Below are positions 1-8,503 of a DNA stretch of 64,000 nt, in pieces. The DNA is from Agromyces protaetiae. GTDB lineage: Bacteria; Actinomycetota; Actinomycetes; Actinomycetales; Microbacteriaceae. Location: NCBI RefSeq assembly GCF_030866785.1, contig NZ_CP133018.1, positions 620,001 to 684,000 on the forward strand. The letters are read 5' to 3'. Under the pieces are notes generated by a model. The model made no database searches. It was given only the letters and a program-made list of their open reading frames with translations, and had not been told where the DNA came from. The position numbers and the translations under genes were made by a program. Within the stretch, counting starts at the first letter, position 1. The number at the start of each line of letters is the position of its first letter.

Positions 1-212
1 CGGGCTGCGTGCTCTATGCCATCCACGACGCCGAGGACGACACGATCACCATGCTCGAGAAGTGGTCATCGGCGGCCGAGCTCGACGCGCACGCGGTCGG
101 TGCGCCCGTGACCCGGCTGAACCAGCTCATCGACGGCCTCATCGCCTCGCCGGTCGTCGTCACCCGCATGACCGCGATCCCCGCCGGCACCGACGAGCAG
201 GGCCTCGTCTGA
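1..212 (+). CDS. C-terminal part of an antibiotic-biosynthesis-monooxygenase (ABM) domain protein
   Basis: The reading frame is open from the window edge, so the N-terminus is missing. The visible ~69 residues resemble the second half of the small ABM fold (YgiN-like ferredoxin-like dimer): a GCVLYAIHDAEDDTITMLEKW strand region followed by an LDAHAVGAPVTRL helix. Family members are cofactor-free quinol or polyketide oxygenases, or proteins of unknown substrate. It converges on the HesB-like gene across a strong hairpin. Family assignment is fairly safe; the substrate cannot be told. Confidence 0.7.
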   Translation, partial: GCVLYAIHDAEDDTITMLEKWSSAAELDAHAVGAPVTRLNQLIDGLIASPVVVTRMTAIPAGTDEQGLV

Positions 213-263
213 CCTCGTACCCGCTCTGGCCTCGTACTCGCTCTGACCCTCTCGGCGTGAGCG

Positions 264-299
264 CGAAGCGCCGCCGGGACGGATCCCGGCGGCGCTTCG
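264..299. terminator. 16-bp hairpin between convergent genes
   Basis: CGAAGCGCCGCCGGGA (264-279) pairs perfectly with 284-299 across a 4-base loop (CGGA). It sits between the convergent ABM and HesB-like genes and can act in both directions. No T-run follows on the + strand. Confidence 0.75.
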
Positions 300-315
300 G
301 GGCGTGAGGTCGGCG

Positions 316-606
316 TCAGGCGGCCGCCTGCTGCCGGATGTCGAACGCGACGCGGCCTTCCTGGTCGACGCGTGCGTCGAGGGTCTTGTCGGCGAGTGCG
401 ACGCTCGCGTCGGTGCCCAGGAACACGCGGGCGCCGTTCTGTTCCACGACGGCGTCGCCGGACTCGGGATGCTCCGCGATCGCGACGGCGAACTCGGTCG
501 AGCCCGGCCCGGCCGCATCGATACGCAGGCCGCCGGTGCCGACCTGCTCGGCGCCTGACACGATCTCTTTGACGACGGTGCTTGCGGTGTCGGTGAGCGT
601 GAGCAC
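316..606 (-). CDS. HesB/IscA-like protein without cysteines
   Basis: A 96-residue protein that begins LTLTDTASTVVKEIV and ends in a beta-rich VEQNGARVFLGTDASVAL region, as in actinobacterial proteins annotated as HesB Fe-S assembly proteins. True A-type scaffolds (IscA/SufA/ErpA) use three conserved cysteines; I see none here, so cluster binding in the usual way is unlikely. I chose the GTG at 606 because GGAAGGAAG lies 6-8 bases upstream; an in-frame extension to 699 lacks support. It is a single gene with a hairpin downstream. Role unknown. Confidence 0.75.
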   Translation of the reverse strand: MLTLTDTASTVVKEIVSGAEQVGTGGLRIDAAGPGSTEFAVAIAEHPESGDAVVEQNGARVFLGTDASVALADKTLDARVDQEGRVAFDIRQQAAA

Positions 607-760
607 GAATGCTTCCTTCCGTTCGCGGCACATGCGCCGGGCGGCACATGAACCCGCCACGATGCCGTGTTCTGGTTCGGGTCGCCACCCCTTGCACATC
701 GGCCGCCGATGCGAGACCCTGCTCGACCGCGCGGCGCGTCATCCGCTCGTGGAGCGCGTC

Positions 761-1384
761 TCAGCTCGGCGGCACCGGGTACGGCTCGCTCTTGAGCAGC
801 GCGGCGATGTGTGCGGCGTTGCGCGCGGCGGTCGCGGTGGCCGCGGCGGTCGTCTCGGGCGTCGACGGCAGATCGTTGTAATCGGTCTTCTCCATGGCGG
901 CGCCGTTCCAGTAGGTCGCGCCCTGCGCGGGGATCGTGACGCCCACGTCGTTCAGGCCCTGCGCGACGTCGGCGACGATCGCGTGCGCGCCGTCCTCGTT
1001 GCCGACGACCGCGATCACGGCGACCTTGCCGAACATCGTCGGCCTGCCGGAGGCATCCGTCTCGGCGAGCTCGGCGTCCAGCCGCTCGAGCACGCGCTGC
1101 GCGACGCTCGACATGTGTCCCATCCAGGTGGGCGTCGAGAACACGATGACGTCGGCGGCGAGCACGCGATCGCGGATCGCCGGCCACGCGTCGCCGTCGC
1201 CCATGTCCTTCTCGACGCCGGGTGCGACGTCGTGGTCGACGACGCGCACGACGTCGGCCTCGGTGACGCCGTGCCGGCCGAGTTCGGCGAGCACCTCGCG
1301 GGCGAGCCGCTCGCTGCTGGACGGGGCTGGGCTCGGCTTCAACGAGCAGACGAGCGCGACGGCGGTGAGACCTTGAGCTTCCAT
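761..1384 (-). CDS. Flavodoxin-like NAD(P)H-dependent oxidoreductase
   Basis: A 207-residue protein with the flavodoxin-fold features of FMN reductases and WrbA-like proteins: an N-terminal strand (TAVALVCSLKPSPAPSSSE) leading to the phosphate-binding loop, and a central STPTWMGHMSSVAQRVLERLD segment that normally contacts FMN. It probably reduces flavin or quinones in the cytoplasm. The ATG at 1384 is chosen because the protein then starts just before the first strand; the frame stays open upstream to 1543 without conserved sequence. It is divergent from the first RHS gene, which begins 121 bases away. Substrate unknown. Confidence 0.78.
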   Translation of the reverse strand: MEAQGLTAVALVCSLKPSPAPSSSERLAREVLAELGRHGVTEADVVRVVDHDVAPGVEKDMGDGDAWPAIRDRVLAADVIVFSTPTWMGHMSSVAQRVLERLDAELAETDASGRPTMFGKVAVIAVVGNEDGAHAIVADVAQGLNDVGVTIPAQGATYWNGAAMEKTDYNDLPSTPETTAAATATAARNAAHIAALLKSEPYPVPPS

Positions 1385-1493
1385 GGTGCGAGCCTCGCCG
1401 GTCGGCGCGAGGGCGTCGAGGGGTTGACGGCGCGCGGGGCGGATGCCGCGATGCGGGGTTGTGCACGGGCCGGGACCAATCCATGCATAGTGG

Positions 1494-1499
1494 TATACT
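1494..1499 (+). promoter_or_regulatory. -10 box TATACT of a probably leaderless RHS transcript
   Basis: TATACT ends six bases before the ATG at 1506, so transcription should start at or next to the A of the start codon. No Shine-Dalgarno sequence is present, and none would fit. No convincing -35 box is seen at the expected distance. Confidence 0.6.
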
Positions 1500-1505
1500 G
1501 CAAGA

Positions 1506-4385
1506 ATGGATGCGCAGATTTCACGTCGCGGTCGGCTGGTCACGGTGGCGCTCGGCGGGCTGGTGTGCGCCGCCCTGCTGGGCGGCGTCGTGTCGCCCGC
1601 GTGGGCGGCGGAGCCGGGCGACGGCGGCGGCTCGTCGTGGCCCGTGGGCGGCTTCGCCCTGGGCGACGAGGTCGAGGGGCTGATCGACGAACGATCGGGC
1701 GCGCTCTCGTTCGTGCTGCCGGCCGGCTCGCTCGGGTTGTCGTGGGATGCGCGGGCGGCGGCGGTGGACCGGCACGGGTTCGGTCACGGCTGGACGGTGG
1801 CCGGGGCCGGCTTCGTCGACACCGAGGGCGGCGTGCGGGTCTTTCCCGCGAGCGGTGGTGTGTTCCCCGCCGTGTCGAGCGTGCCGTCGGGGTTGTCGGG
1901 GTATGCGCTCGAGGATTTGCGGTTCGAGCAGGTGCCGGGGGTGGTGCCGGCCCGCGCGGACGGGCTGGCTGGCGAGCGCGCGTACGCGTTCCGGCTGATC
2001 GAGCTGGGCGGCACGGTGTCGTACTTCGATGCCGCGGGCGACCCGGTCATGCGGATGGACCCGTTCGGCAACCGAACGGACTGGAGCTGGACCGGCGACG
2101 GCTCGCACCAGCTGACCGGGGTGGTCTCGGACGTCGGAGTGGTGACGTCGCTGGACTGGTCAGACCCGGCCCGGGTGGAGGTCTCGACCCGCGCCGGCGC
2201 CGGGCCTGCGTCGGTGACGACGGTCGAGCTCGACGGCGGCCGGGTGACCGCGGTGGTGGATGCGGGCGGTGGCCGCACGCGCGTCGCATACACGGTCGCG
2301 GGTCTCGTGCGGCGACTGGAGGGCGTGTCGGGGGCGTCGACCGAGGTGGCATGGCAGCAGCTTCCGGATGCCTCGGTCGCGGTGGATCGGGTCCGGGTGG
2401 TCGATCCGGGCACCGGCGCGGTGCTGAGCGAGCGGGCATGGGAGCCGGCGGTCGGGCTGGCGTCGGGGTGGCCGGCGGTTCAGGATGCCTCGATGGGCGC
2501 GTCGGCAGCCGGTGCCGCCGCACGCGCCGGCGCGTATTCGACGTCGGTGTCCGACGGTGTGACGCGCATCGTGTCGGAGTACTCGGAGCGGCAGGTGCTG
2601 ACCGGTCGCAAGGTCATCGCGGGCGGCGCGTCGGGCGAGCGCGTGCTGCAGGAGCAGGCGTTCGAGTACCCGGGCGACGAGGGCGACGGGCTGCCGCCGC
2701 AGGCCGACCGGCCGTCGCGCGTGGCCGTCACGCACTGGAACGAGGCCGGCGCGGCGCGCACGGCCGAGGAGGGGTTCGTGGTCGACGAGCTCGGCCGGGT
2801 CGTGGAGCAGACCGCGGCCGACGGCACGGTCACCGAGACGCACTACGACCTCGAGCCGGGCGAGCACGGCATTCCGGTCGGGCTGCCGCTGACCGAGCGC
2901 GTGACCACCTCCGACGGGCTGGTGTCGGAGTCCCGGTACACCCTGAACGATGCCGGGACTGCGGTCGTCGCCGCAGAGACCTGGACGGGTTCGACCGATG
3001 AGCCGGAGCTGGTGCGGGTCGCCAGGACCGAGTTCGACGTGGCCGGCGATGGGTTCGTCACGGCCGAACGCGTGTTCCCGCAGGGCGGGGCCGGCGAGCC
3101 GACGGTGACGCTGCACGAGAAGTCCGTCGACCCCGCGACGGGTGAGCTGACGCTCGCGAAGACCGTCGCCGCCGGCACGGAGCTCGCCGCGACCACGACC
3201 ACCGTGACGGACCTCCGGCTCGGGCAGCCGGTCGCCGTCACCGACGTGGTGGGCAACACGACGACGACCGGGTACGACGAGCTCGGGCGGCCGGTGCGTC
3301 AACCCGGCGTCGCCGAGGCATCCGCCGTGGCGCTGGTCGGCGACGTCACCCACCAGCCGTTCGGGTACGCCGGCGAATACACCAACCCGACCGGCACCCA
3401 GCACCTGCAGGTGCGCAGCTACGACCCCGAGACCCGCCGGTTCCAGCAGTTCGACCTCGCCGACGAGCACAACCCGTACTGGTTCGGCAACGCCAACCCG
3501 GTCACCTTCGTCGACCCCACCGGCCGATCGGGCATGCCCGACTGGGGCCTGTACGTGCTGACCGGCGTCGGCCTCGCGCTGTCCGTCTTCGGCCTCTTCG
3601 CCGCGGCCGGCGCGGCCGGCGCGGCGATGGCCGGCGCCGGAAGCTGGGCGGCCGTGCTCACCGGCACCAAGGTCACACTCGCGGCCACGGCCGCGGCCGC
3701 CGTCGTCGACGTCGGGCTCGCCGGAGCGCTCGCGGTCGACGAGTTCGCGATGAACATCTTCAACGACGAGGTCGCACTGATCCTCGGCATCACGACCGCC
3801 GCGCTGGGCGTTGCTGCCGGGGCAGTCGCGATCGGCAACAGACTCGCGCCCGCCAGGAACTGGACGGAGGCGCTGCAGAAGGACTGGAGCGACTCCAAGC
3901 TCACCGGGTGGTCGCTGGCCCACGGCAACTCGGGCCGCGAGCTGCACTGGGTGGGGACGGGAAGGACCAGGGAGGGCGGAATTGAGTTCGCGCGGTTCAC
4001 GATCGTCAAGAACGGGAATGGAGACCTCAAGGTCGGCACCCCGGGGGAGCAGCTCATGCCGTTCAACGGCCGGGCGTTCGACGTCATCTCCATGAGCGAT
4101 GCACCGCTCCAAGAGCGGAAATTCAACATCATGAACCCGCGATACGGCGTCGATGCGCACGAGCCGCAGTACCTCGACCAGGGCATTGACTGGACGACGC
4201 TGCAGACGCTCATGGACAAGCACAACGTGCACGTCTTCCGTCTCTCTCTCGACCAGAGGGTGTTCACCATGGACGAAGGTTTCAGCCGCCCAGAGGTGTG
4301 GTACCGGGACCCCCCGTCGAGCGTTGCAGCGGTCTCCGACCGTGTCCCGAAGAACGTCCGTGCCCCGAACAAGTACGAGGATTGA
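1506..4385 (+). CDS. Secreted RHS/YD-repeat protein with C-terminal toxin-like tip (RHS1)
   Basis: A 959-residue protein. Residues 1-34 form a signal peptide ending SPAWA. About 430 residues of N-terminal shell follow, then a short YD-repeat stretch, then the RHS-associated core (FGYAGEYTNPTGTQHLQVRSYDP) ending in the DPTG motif at D670. After the core come hydrophobic Ala/Gly-rich segments (about 676-780) and an unrelated tip of about 175 residues beginning near NWTEALQKDWSD. This is the architecture of polymorphic toxins: the RHS core encloses and cleaves off a variable C-terminal effector. The tip matches no family I know. The protein is short for RHS, and its middle differs from that of the next gene as if parts were lost. 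The next RHS gene starts 10 bases downstream; no immunity gene lies between. Translation is probably leaderless. Confidence 0.88.
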   Translation: MDAQISRRGRLVTVALGGLVCAALLGGVVSPAWAAEPGDGGGSSWPVGGFALGDEVEGLIDERSGALSFVLPAGSLGLSWDARAAAVDRHGFGHGWTVAGAGFVDTEGGVRVFPASGGVFPAVSSVPSGLSGYALEDLRFEQVPGVVPARADGLAGERAYAFRLIELGGTVSYFDAAGDPVMRMDPFGNRTDWSWTGDGSHQLTGVVSDVGVVTSLDWSDPARVEVSTRAGAGPASVTTVELDGGRVTAVVDAGGGRTRVAYTVAGLVRRLEGVSGASTEVAWQQLPDASVAVDRVRVVDPGTGAVLSERAWEPAVGLASGWPAVQDASMGASAAGAAARAGAYSTSVSDGVTRIVSEYSERQVLTGRKVIAGGASGERVLQEQAFEYPGDEGDGLPPQADRPSRVAVTHWNEAGAARTAEEGFVVDELGRVVEQTAADGTVTETHYDLEPGEHGIPVGLPLTERVTTSDGLVSESRYTLNDAGTAVVAAETWTGSTDEPELVRVARTEFDVAGDGFVTAERVFPQGGAGEPTVTLHEKSVDPATGELTLAKTVAAGTELAATTTTVTDLRLGQPVAVTDVVGNTTTTGYDELGRPVRQPGVAEASAVALVGDVTHQPFGYAGEYTNPTGTQHLQVRSYDPETRRFQQFDLADEHNPYWFGNANPVTFVDPTGRSGMPDWGLYVLTGVGLALSVFGLFAAAGAAGAAMAGAGSWAAVLTGTKVTLAATAAAAVVDVGLAGALAVDEFAMNIFNDEVALILGITTAALGVAAGAVAIGNRLAPARNWTEALQKDWSDSKLTGWSLAHGNSGRELHWVGTGRTREGGIEFARFTIVKNGNGDLKVGTPGEQLMPFNGRAFDVISMSDAPLQERKFNIMNPRYGVDAHEPQYLDQGIDWTTLQTLMDKHNVHVFRLSLDQRVFTMDEGFSRPEVWYRDPPSSVAAVSDRVPKNVRAPNKYED

Positions 4386-4395
4386 CGTCGATGCG

Positions 4396-7284
4396 ATGAG
4401 CGGTCGTTCAACCCCACGGCGCAGCGCGGTCTCTGCGGTACTCGGCGCGCTCGTCTGCGCCGCCCTGCTGGGCGGCGTGGTATCGCCCGCGTGGGCGGCG
4501 GAGCCGGGCGTCGGTGACGGCTCGTCGTGGCCCATGGGCGGGTTCGCGGTGGGCGACGGGGTCGAGGCGCTCGTCGACGAGCGTTCGGGTGCGGTCTCGT
4601 TCGCGTTGGCGGCCGGTGGCATGTCGCTGGGGTGGGATGCCCGCCTGGCGGGCGTGGACCGGCACGGGTTCGGTAGGGGATGGTCGGTCGCGGGCATCGG
4701 GTTCGTCGACGTCGTGGGTGGCGTGCGCGTGTTCCCGGCGAGCGGCGGGGTCTACCCGGTCGACGCGAGCGTGCCATCAGGGCTGTCAGGCTATGCGCTG
4801 AAGGATCTGCGGTTCGAGCACGTGCCGGGCGTGCTGCCGGCCCGCGCGGACGGGTTGGCCGGCGAGCGGGCGTACGCGTTCCGGCTGATCGAGCTGGGCG
4901 GCACCGTGTCGTACTTCGACGCCGCGGGCGATCCGGTCGCCCGGATCGATGCGTTCGGCAATCGCGCCGATTGGCAGTGGGCGCCCGGTGGTTCGCACCA
5001 GCTGACCACCGTCGTCACCGACGTGGGCGTGGTGACCGCATTGGACTGGTCGGATCCGGCCAGGGTCGAGGTGTCCACGCGCGCCGGGTCCGGGCCGGCA
5101 ACGGTCTCGGTCGTCGAGCTGGACGGCGGCCGGGTCGCTGGCGTCGTGGATGCGGCGGGCGCTCGCACCCTGGTGGGCTACACGGCGGCCGGACTGGTGT
5201 CGCGCCTGAGCGTGGCCACGGGTGCGGTGACGGAGGTCTCGTGGCAGCCGCTCGCCGACGGCTCGGTCGCGGCGGACCGGGTGCGGATCGTCGACCCGCG
5301 CACGGGTGAGGTGTTCAGCGAGCGGGTCTGGGAGCCTGCGGCCGGGTCGGCGTCGGGGTGGCCGGCCGTGCACGACGCGCAGGCCGGCGCGGCGGCAGCC
5401 GCGGGCGAAGCGGTGTTCTCGACGGTCGTCTCCGACGGGGTGACCCGGATCGTGTCGGAGTACTCCGATCGGCAGACCCTGAGGGGGCGGAAGGTCGTGG
5501 CATCGGATGCCTCGGGCGAGCGCGTGCTGCAGGAGCAGTCGTTCGAGTATCCGAACGACGATGGCGGCGGGCTGCCGGCCCACTCGGACCGGCCCGGGCG
5601 CGCCGTGTTCACGCACTGGAACGTGGAGGGCGGGTCGCGGGTGCGCGGCCACGACGGCACGAGCTATGCGTACGACGCGCAGAACCGGCTCGTGGCCGAG
5701 ACGACCGCGACCGGGGAAACCATCAGCAGCGGGTACTGGGCGACCGGGCAGCGTCGGCAGCTCACCGCGCTCGACCCCGCCACCGGGGCCGAGCGAGAGA
5801 CCCGGTTCACCTGGGACGGGACTGCGCTGCTCATGGAGACGCATACCACCGACGCCACGGGCGCGGGCGCGGGCGCGGGCGAGACGAGCAGGACCGCCGC
5901 CTCCTACCTGTCCGGACTGATGCGGCACGCGCGCACCACCACGAAAGCCGCCGAGGCGGCCACCGCGTATTACGGGCACGACCGGCACGGCAATGTCACC
6001 GAACTCACCGACTCCCGCGGCGCCGTGAGCGCGAGATACGGCTACGACGATTACGGCGCGAGCCTGCCGCAGCCCGGTGACGCCGGAGCTCAGGCGTCCG
6101 CGGCAGCGCTGGTCGGCGATGCCGCTCACCAACCCTTCGGCTACGCGGGCGAGTACACCAACCCGACCGGCACCCAGCACCTGCAGGTCCGCAGTTACGA
6201 CCCCGGCACCCGCCGATTCCAGCAGCTCGACCTCGCCGATCAGCACAACCCGTACTGGTACGGCAATGCCAACCCCATCACCCACATCGACCCCAGCGGG
6301 CAGACCGCGAAGCTGGACTGGCTGGCGCCGACGCTCGCGGGCATCGGGCTCGCGCTGTCGCTCATCGGTGTGGGTGCGGCTGCGTACGCCGCCGGTGCCG
6401 CCACTGCGGCGGCGATCATGGCGGCAGGCAACTGGGGAACCGTCGCGCTCGGAACCAAGCTCGCGCTGGGGGCGACCTTCGCACTCGCCGCGGCCGACAC
6501 GACGCTCACCACCGTGCTCGCGGTCGACGAACTCGCCACCGACATCGTCGACGACGACCTCGCGCTCACCCTCGGCATCGTCGGGGGCGTGCTCGGCGCC
6601 GGAGGCCTGGCCCTCGGCTTCCTGAGCAAGGTGAGGAGCGCGAAACCGGTTGCCACAGCAGCGACGGGTGCCGGGAGCGGCGAAGCGAGCTCGGGCACGC
6701 GGCTCCTCGAGCCCGAGGGTGGGAACTCCCTCGTGACGTCGTCCCAGCCCATCTCGTCGTCCCAGCCCATCTCGCGGCAGCAACCCGTTCGGACCATCGT
6801 CGTCCCGCCGAAACCAGTACGGGAGGAACCGCCGGAGTTCGTCGAGAGGTTGCGGCAGCAGGGGCACGGGTTCTCGAAAGACCTGACCGGGCTCGAGTCG
6901 TACCAGACGCGGAAGTTCGAGCTCGAATTCCACATGTGGTTCTCGGGCAGGATGCTCGATTGGGTGCGGGACGCCATGGTCTTCGCTCAGTGGTGTGCTC
7001 GAAAATGGATCGGCTACCAGATCCCGCTCCTCGAGCACCACGTCGTGACCGTCGTACGACTGGACAAAGCGATGATGCTGCGAACTGCCAGGGGGAACCT
7101 CGCGACCACGCGCATCCATTTCCTGGTCTACCGTGCCGCAAGTACGAGCGAAGGCCAGTACGCCGATCGTCTGTACCTGACCGACCACGTATGGCCACGC
7201 GTTCAAATGCTCTCCCACTGGGCGGGCGACAAGAAATACTATTACAAGGGAGCGTGCTCCTTGCAGCACAAGAAGTACTGGTGA
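4396..7284 (+). CDS. Second tandem RHS/YD-repeat protein with a different tip (RHS2)
   Basis: A 962-residue paralogue of the preceding protein. The signal peptide is nearly identical from VCAALLGGVVSPAWA onward, and the first ~425 residues are closely similar. The middle differs: it keeps the YAYDAQNRLVAETTATGE and YGHDRHGNVTELTDSRGAV repeats missing from RHS1. The core FGYAGEYTNPTGTQ and DPSG (D632) match again. Hydrophobic segments follow, then a Ser-rich linker with SSQPIS repeats, then a tip of about 145 residues rich in Trp, Tyr and Lys (ending HKKYW). The tip is visibly less GC-rich than the shell. Start: the ATG at 4396 aligns the signal peptide with RHS1. The genes probably share a transcript. 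The downstream gene is convergent and only 7 bases away, so no immunity gene follows. Tip function unknown. Confidence 0.88.
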   Translation: MSGRSTPRRSAVSAVLGALVCAALLGGVVSPAWAAEPGVGDGSSWPMGGFAVGDGVEALVDERSGAVSFALAAGGMSLGWDARLAGVDRHGFGRGWSVAGIGFVDVVGGVRVFPASGGVYPVDASVPSGLSGYALKDLRFEHVPGVLPARADGLAGERAYAFRLIELGGTVSYFDAAGDPVARIDAFGNRADWQWAPGGSHQLTTVVTDVGVVTALDWSDPARVEVSTRAGSGPATVSVVELDGGRVAGVVDAAGARTLVGYTAAGLVSRLSVATGAVTEVSWQPLADGSVAADRVRIVDPRTGEVFSERVWEPAAGSASGWPAVHDAQAGAAAAAGEAVFSTVVSDGVTRIVSEYSDRQTLRGRKVVASDASGERVLQEQSFEYPNDDGGGLPAHSDRPGRAVFTHWNVEGGSRVRGHDGTSYAYDAQNRLVAETTATGETISSGYWATGQRRQLTALDPATGAERETRFTWDGTALLMETHTTDATGAGAGAGETSRTAASYLSGLMRHARTTTKAAEAATAYYGHDRHGNVTELTDSRGAVSARYGYDDYGASLPQPGDAGAQASAAALVGDAAHQPFGYAGEYTNPTGTQHLQVRSYDPGTRRFQQLDLADQHNPYWYGNANPITHIDPSGQTAKLDWLAPTLAGIGLALSLIGVGAAAYAAGAATAAAIMAAGNWGTVALGTKLALGATFALAAADTTLTTVLAVDELATDIVDDDLALTLGIVGGVLGAGGLALGFLSKVRSAKPVATAATGAGSGEASSGTRLLEPEGGNSLVTSSQPISSSQPISRQQPVRTIVVPPKPVREEPPEFVERLRQQGHGFSKDLTGLESYQTRKFELEFHMWFSGRMLDWVRDAMVFAQWCARKWIGYQIPLLEHHVVTVVRLDKAMMLRTARGNLATTRIHFLVYRAASTSEGQYADRLYLTDHVWPRVQMLSHWAGDKKYYYKGACSLQHKKYW

Positions 7285-7291
7285 CTGCGCC

Positions 7292-8491
7292 TCACGCTCC
7301 CGGCGCACGCCCCTTCCACGGGTCGTAGTCGATCTCGAGCGGCGCCTGCTCGGGGCGATCGGCCTCGGGTACGTGTTCGAGGTTCACGCGAACCCGATAC
7401 CAGAGCGAGCTCGAGCCGCGCATACCGTCGACGAGCACGTCGGCCGGTCGTAGATGCTCCACGACGCCGCCGTGCCGAGCCTTCCAGCGTTCGAACCCCG
7501 CGAGCGCCTCGTCCTTCGTCTCGGCACGCGCGATCTCGATGACGGGCAGCTCGCGCTCGTCGCGCTCGACCGGTCCGAGGTCGGCCGCGAGTGCGAGCAG
7601 CGAGTCGAGCCCGCCGGCCGCGTCGTCGATGCCCGTCATGGGGTCGCCGAGCTCGGCGAAGCGGTCGAGCACGGTCGCGACCGTGAACTCCTCGGGGCGG
7701 CGGAGCCGCAGTTCGTCCCAGCCGAGCGGGGTCGACACGCGCGCGTCGGGCCGCGGACGCACCGAGTAGGCCGAGGCCACGGTGCGGTCCTTCGCGTTCT
7801 GGTTGAAGTCGACGAAGACGCGTTCGCCACGCTGCTCCTTCCACCAGCGTGCCGTCGCGAGGTCGGGTGCCCGGGTCGCGACCTCGCGCGCGATCGTCTC
7901 CGCCGCGAGCCGCACGTCGGGGAACTCCCAGCGCGGCTCGAGCCTGACGAGCAGATGGATGCCCCGTGAGCCCGACGTCTTCGGCCAGCCCACGAGCCCG
8001 TGGTCGGCGAGGACCTCGCGCACCACGAACGCCACGTCGACGAGCTGCGCCCACTCGACGCCCGGCATGGGGTCGAGGTCGACGCGCAGCTCGTCGGGGT
8101 GGTCGAGGTCGGATGCTTGAACCGGGTGCGGGTTCAGGTCGATGCATCCGAGGTTCACGACCCACGCGAGCGCCGCCGCGTCCCGCACGACGACCTCTTC
8201 GGCCGACGTGCCCCGCGCGTAGTGCAGCGTGGCGGTGTCGATCCAGTCGGGACGCTTGTCGGGGGCGCGCTTCTGGAAGAACGCCTCCTTGTCGATGCCC
8301 TTCACGAAGCGCTTGAGCACCATCGGCCGGCCGCCCGCGCCGCGCAGCGCGCCGTCGGCCACCGCGAGGTAGTAGCGGATGAGATCGAGCTTCGTCAGCC
8401 CCGGCTCGGGGAACACCACCTTGTCGGGGTGGCTCACGCGCACCTCGCGGCCGCCGACCTCCAGCGTTTCGGACTCCCGCGCCGCGCTCAC
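7292..8491 (-). CDS. Stand-alone LigD-type polymerase (primase-polymerase) domain
   Basis: A 399-residue protein with the archaeo-eukaryotic primase fold of the LigD polymerase module: LSHPDKV-like opening, NPHP (about 120-123), metal-binding DLDP (D138, D140), SGSRGIH (173-179) for nucleotide binding, and a third acidic residue in VFVDFNQN (about D228). LigD-Pol adds nucleotides at double-strand breaks in non-homologous end joining with Ku. Here it lacks the ligase and phosphoesterase domains, and no ku gene lies in the window, so partners must be elsewhere. The GTG at 8491 follows a TAGGGT box by six bases, so translation is probably leaderless; this box overlaps the stop codon of the upstream GIY-YIG gene. 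Confidence 0.88.
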   Translation of the reverse strand: MSAARESETLEVGGREVRVSHPDKVVFPEPGLTKLDLIRYYLAVADGALRGAGGRPMVLKRFVKGIDKEAFFQKRAPDKRPDWIDTATLHYARGTSAEEVVVRDAAALAWVVNLGCIDLNPHPVQASDLDHPDELRVDLDPMPGVEWAQLVDVAFVVREVLADHGLVGWPKTSGSRGIHLLVRLEPRWEFPDVRLAAETIAREVATRAPDLATARWWKEQRGERVFVDFNQNAKDRTVASAYSVRPRPDARVSTPLGWDELRLRRPEEFTVATVLDRFAELGDPMTGIDDAAGGLDSLLALAADLGPVERDERELPVIEIARAETKDEALAGFERWKARHGGVVEHLRPADVLVDGMRGSSSLWYRVRVNLEHVPEADRPEQAPLEIDYDPWKGRAPGA

Positions 8492-8497
8492 GCGCCC

Positions 8498-8503
8498 ACC
8501 CTA
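8498..8503 (-). promoter_or_regulatory. -10 box TAGGGT for the LigD-type polymerase
   Basis: On the minus strand TAGGGT lies six bases before GTG 8491. Its first three bases are the TAG stop codon of the preceding gene, so the box and the end of that gene are one sequence. A leaderless start is inferred. Confidence 0.5.
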
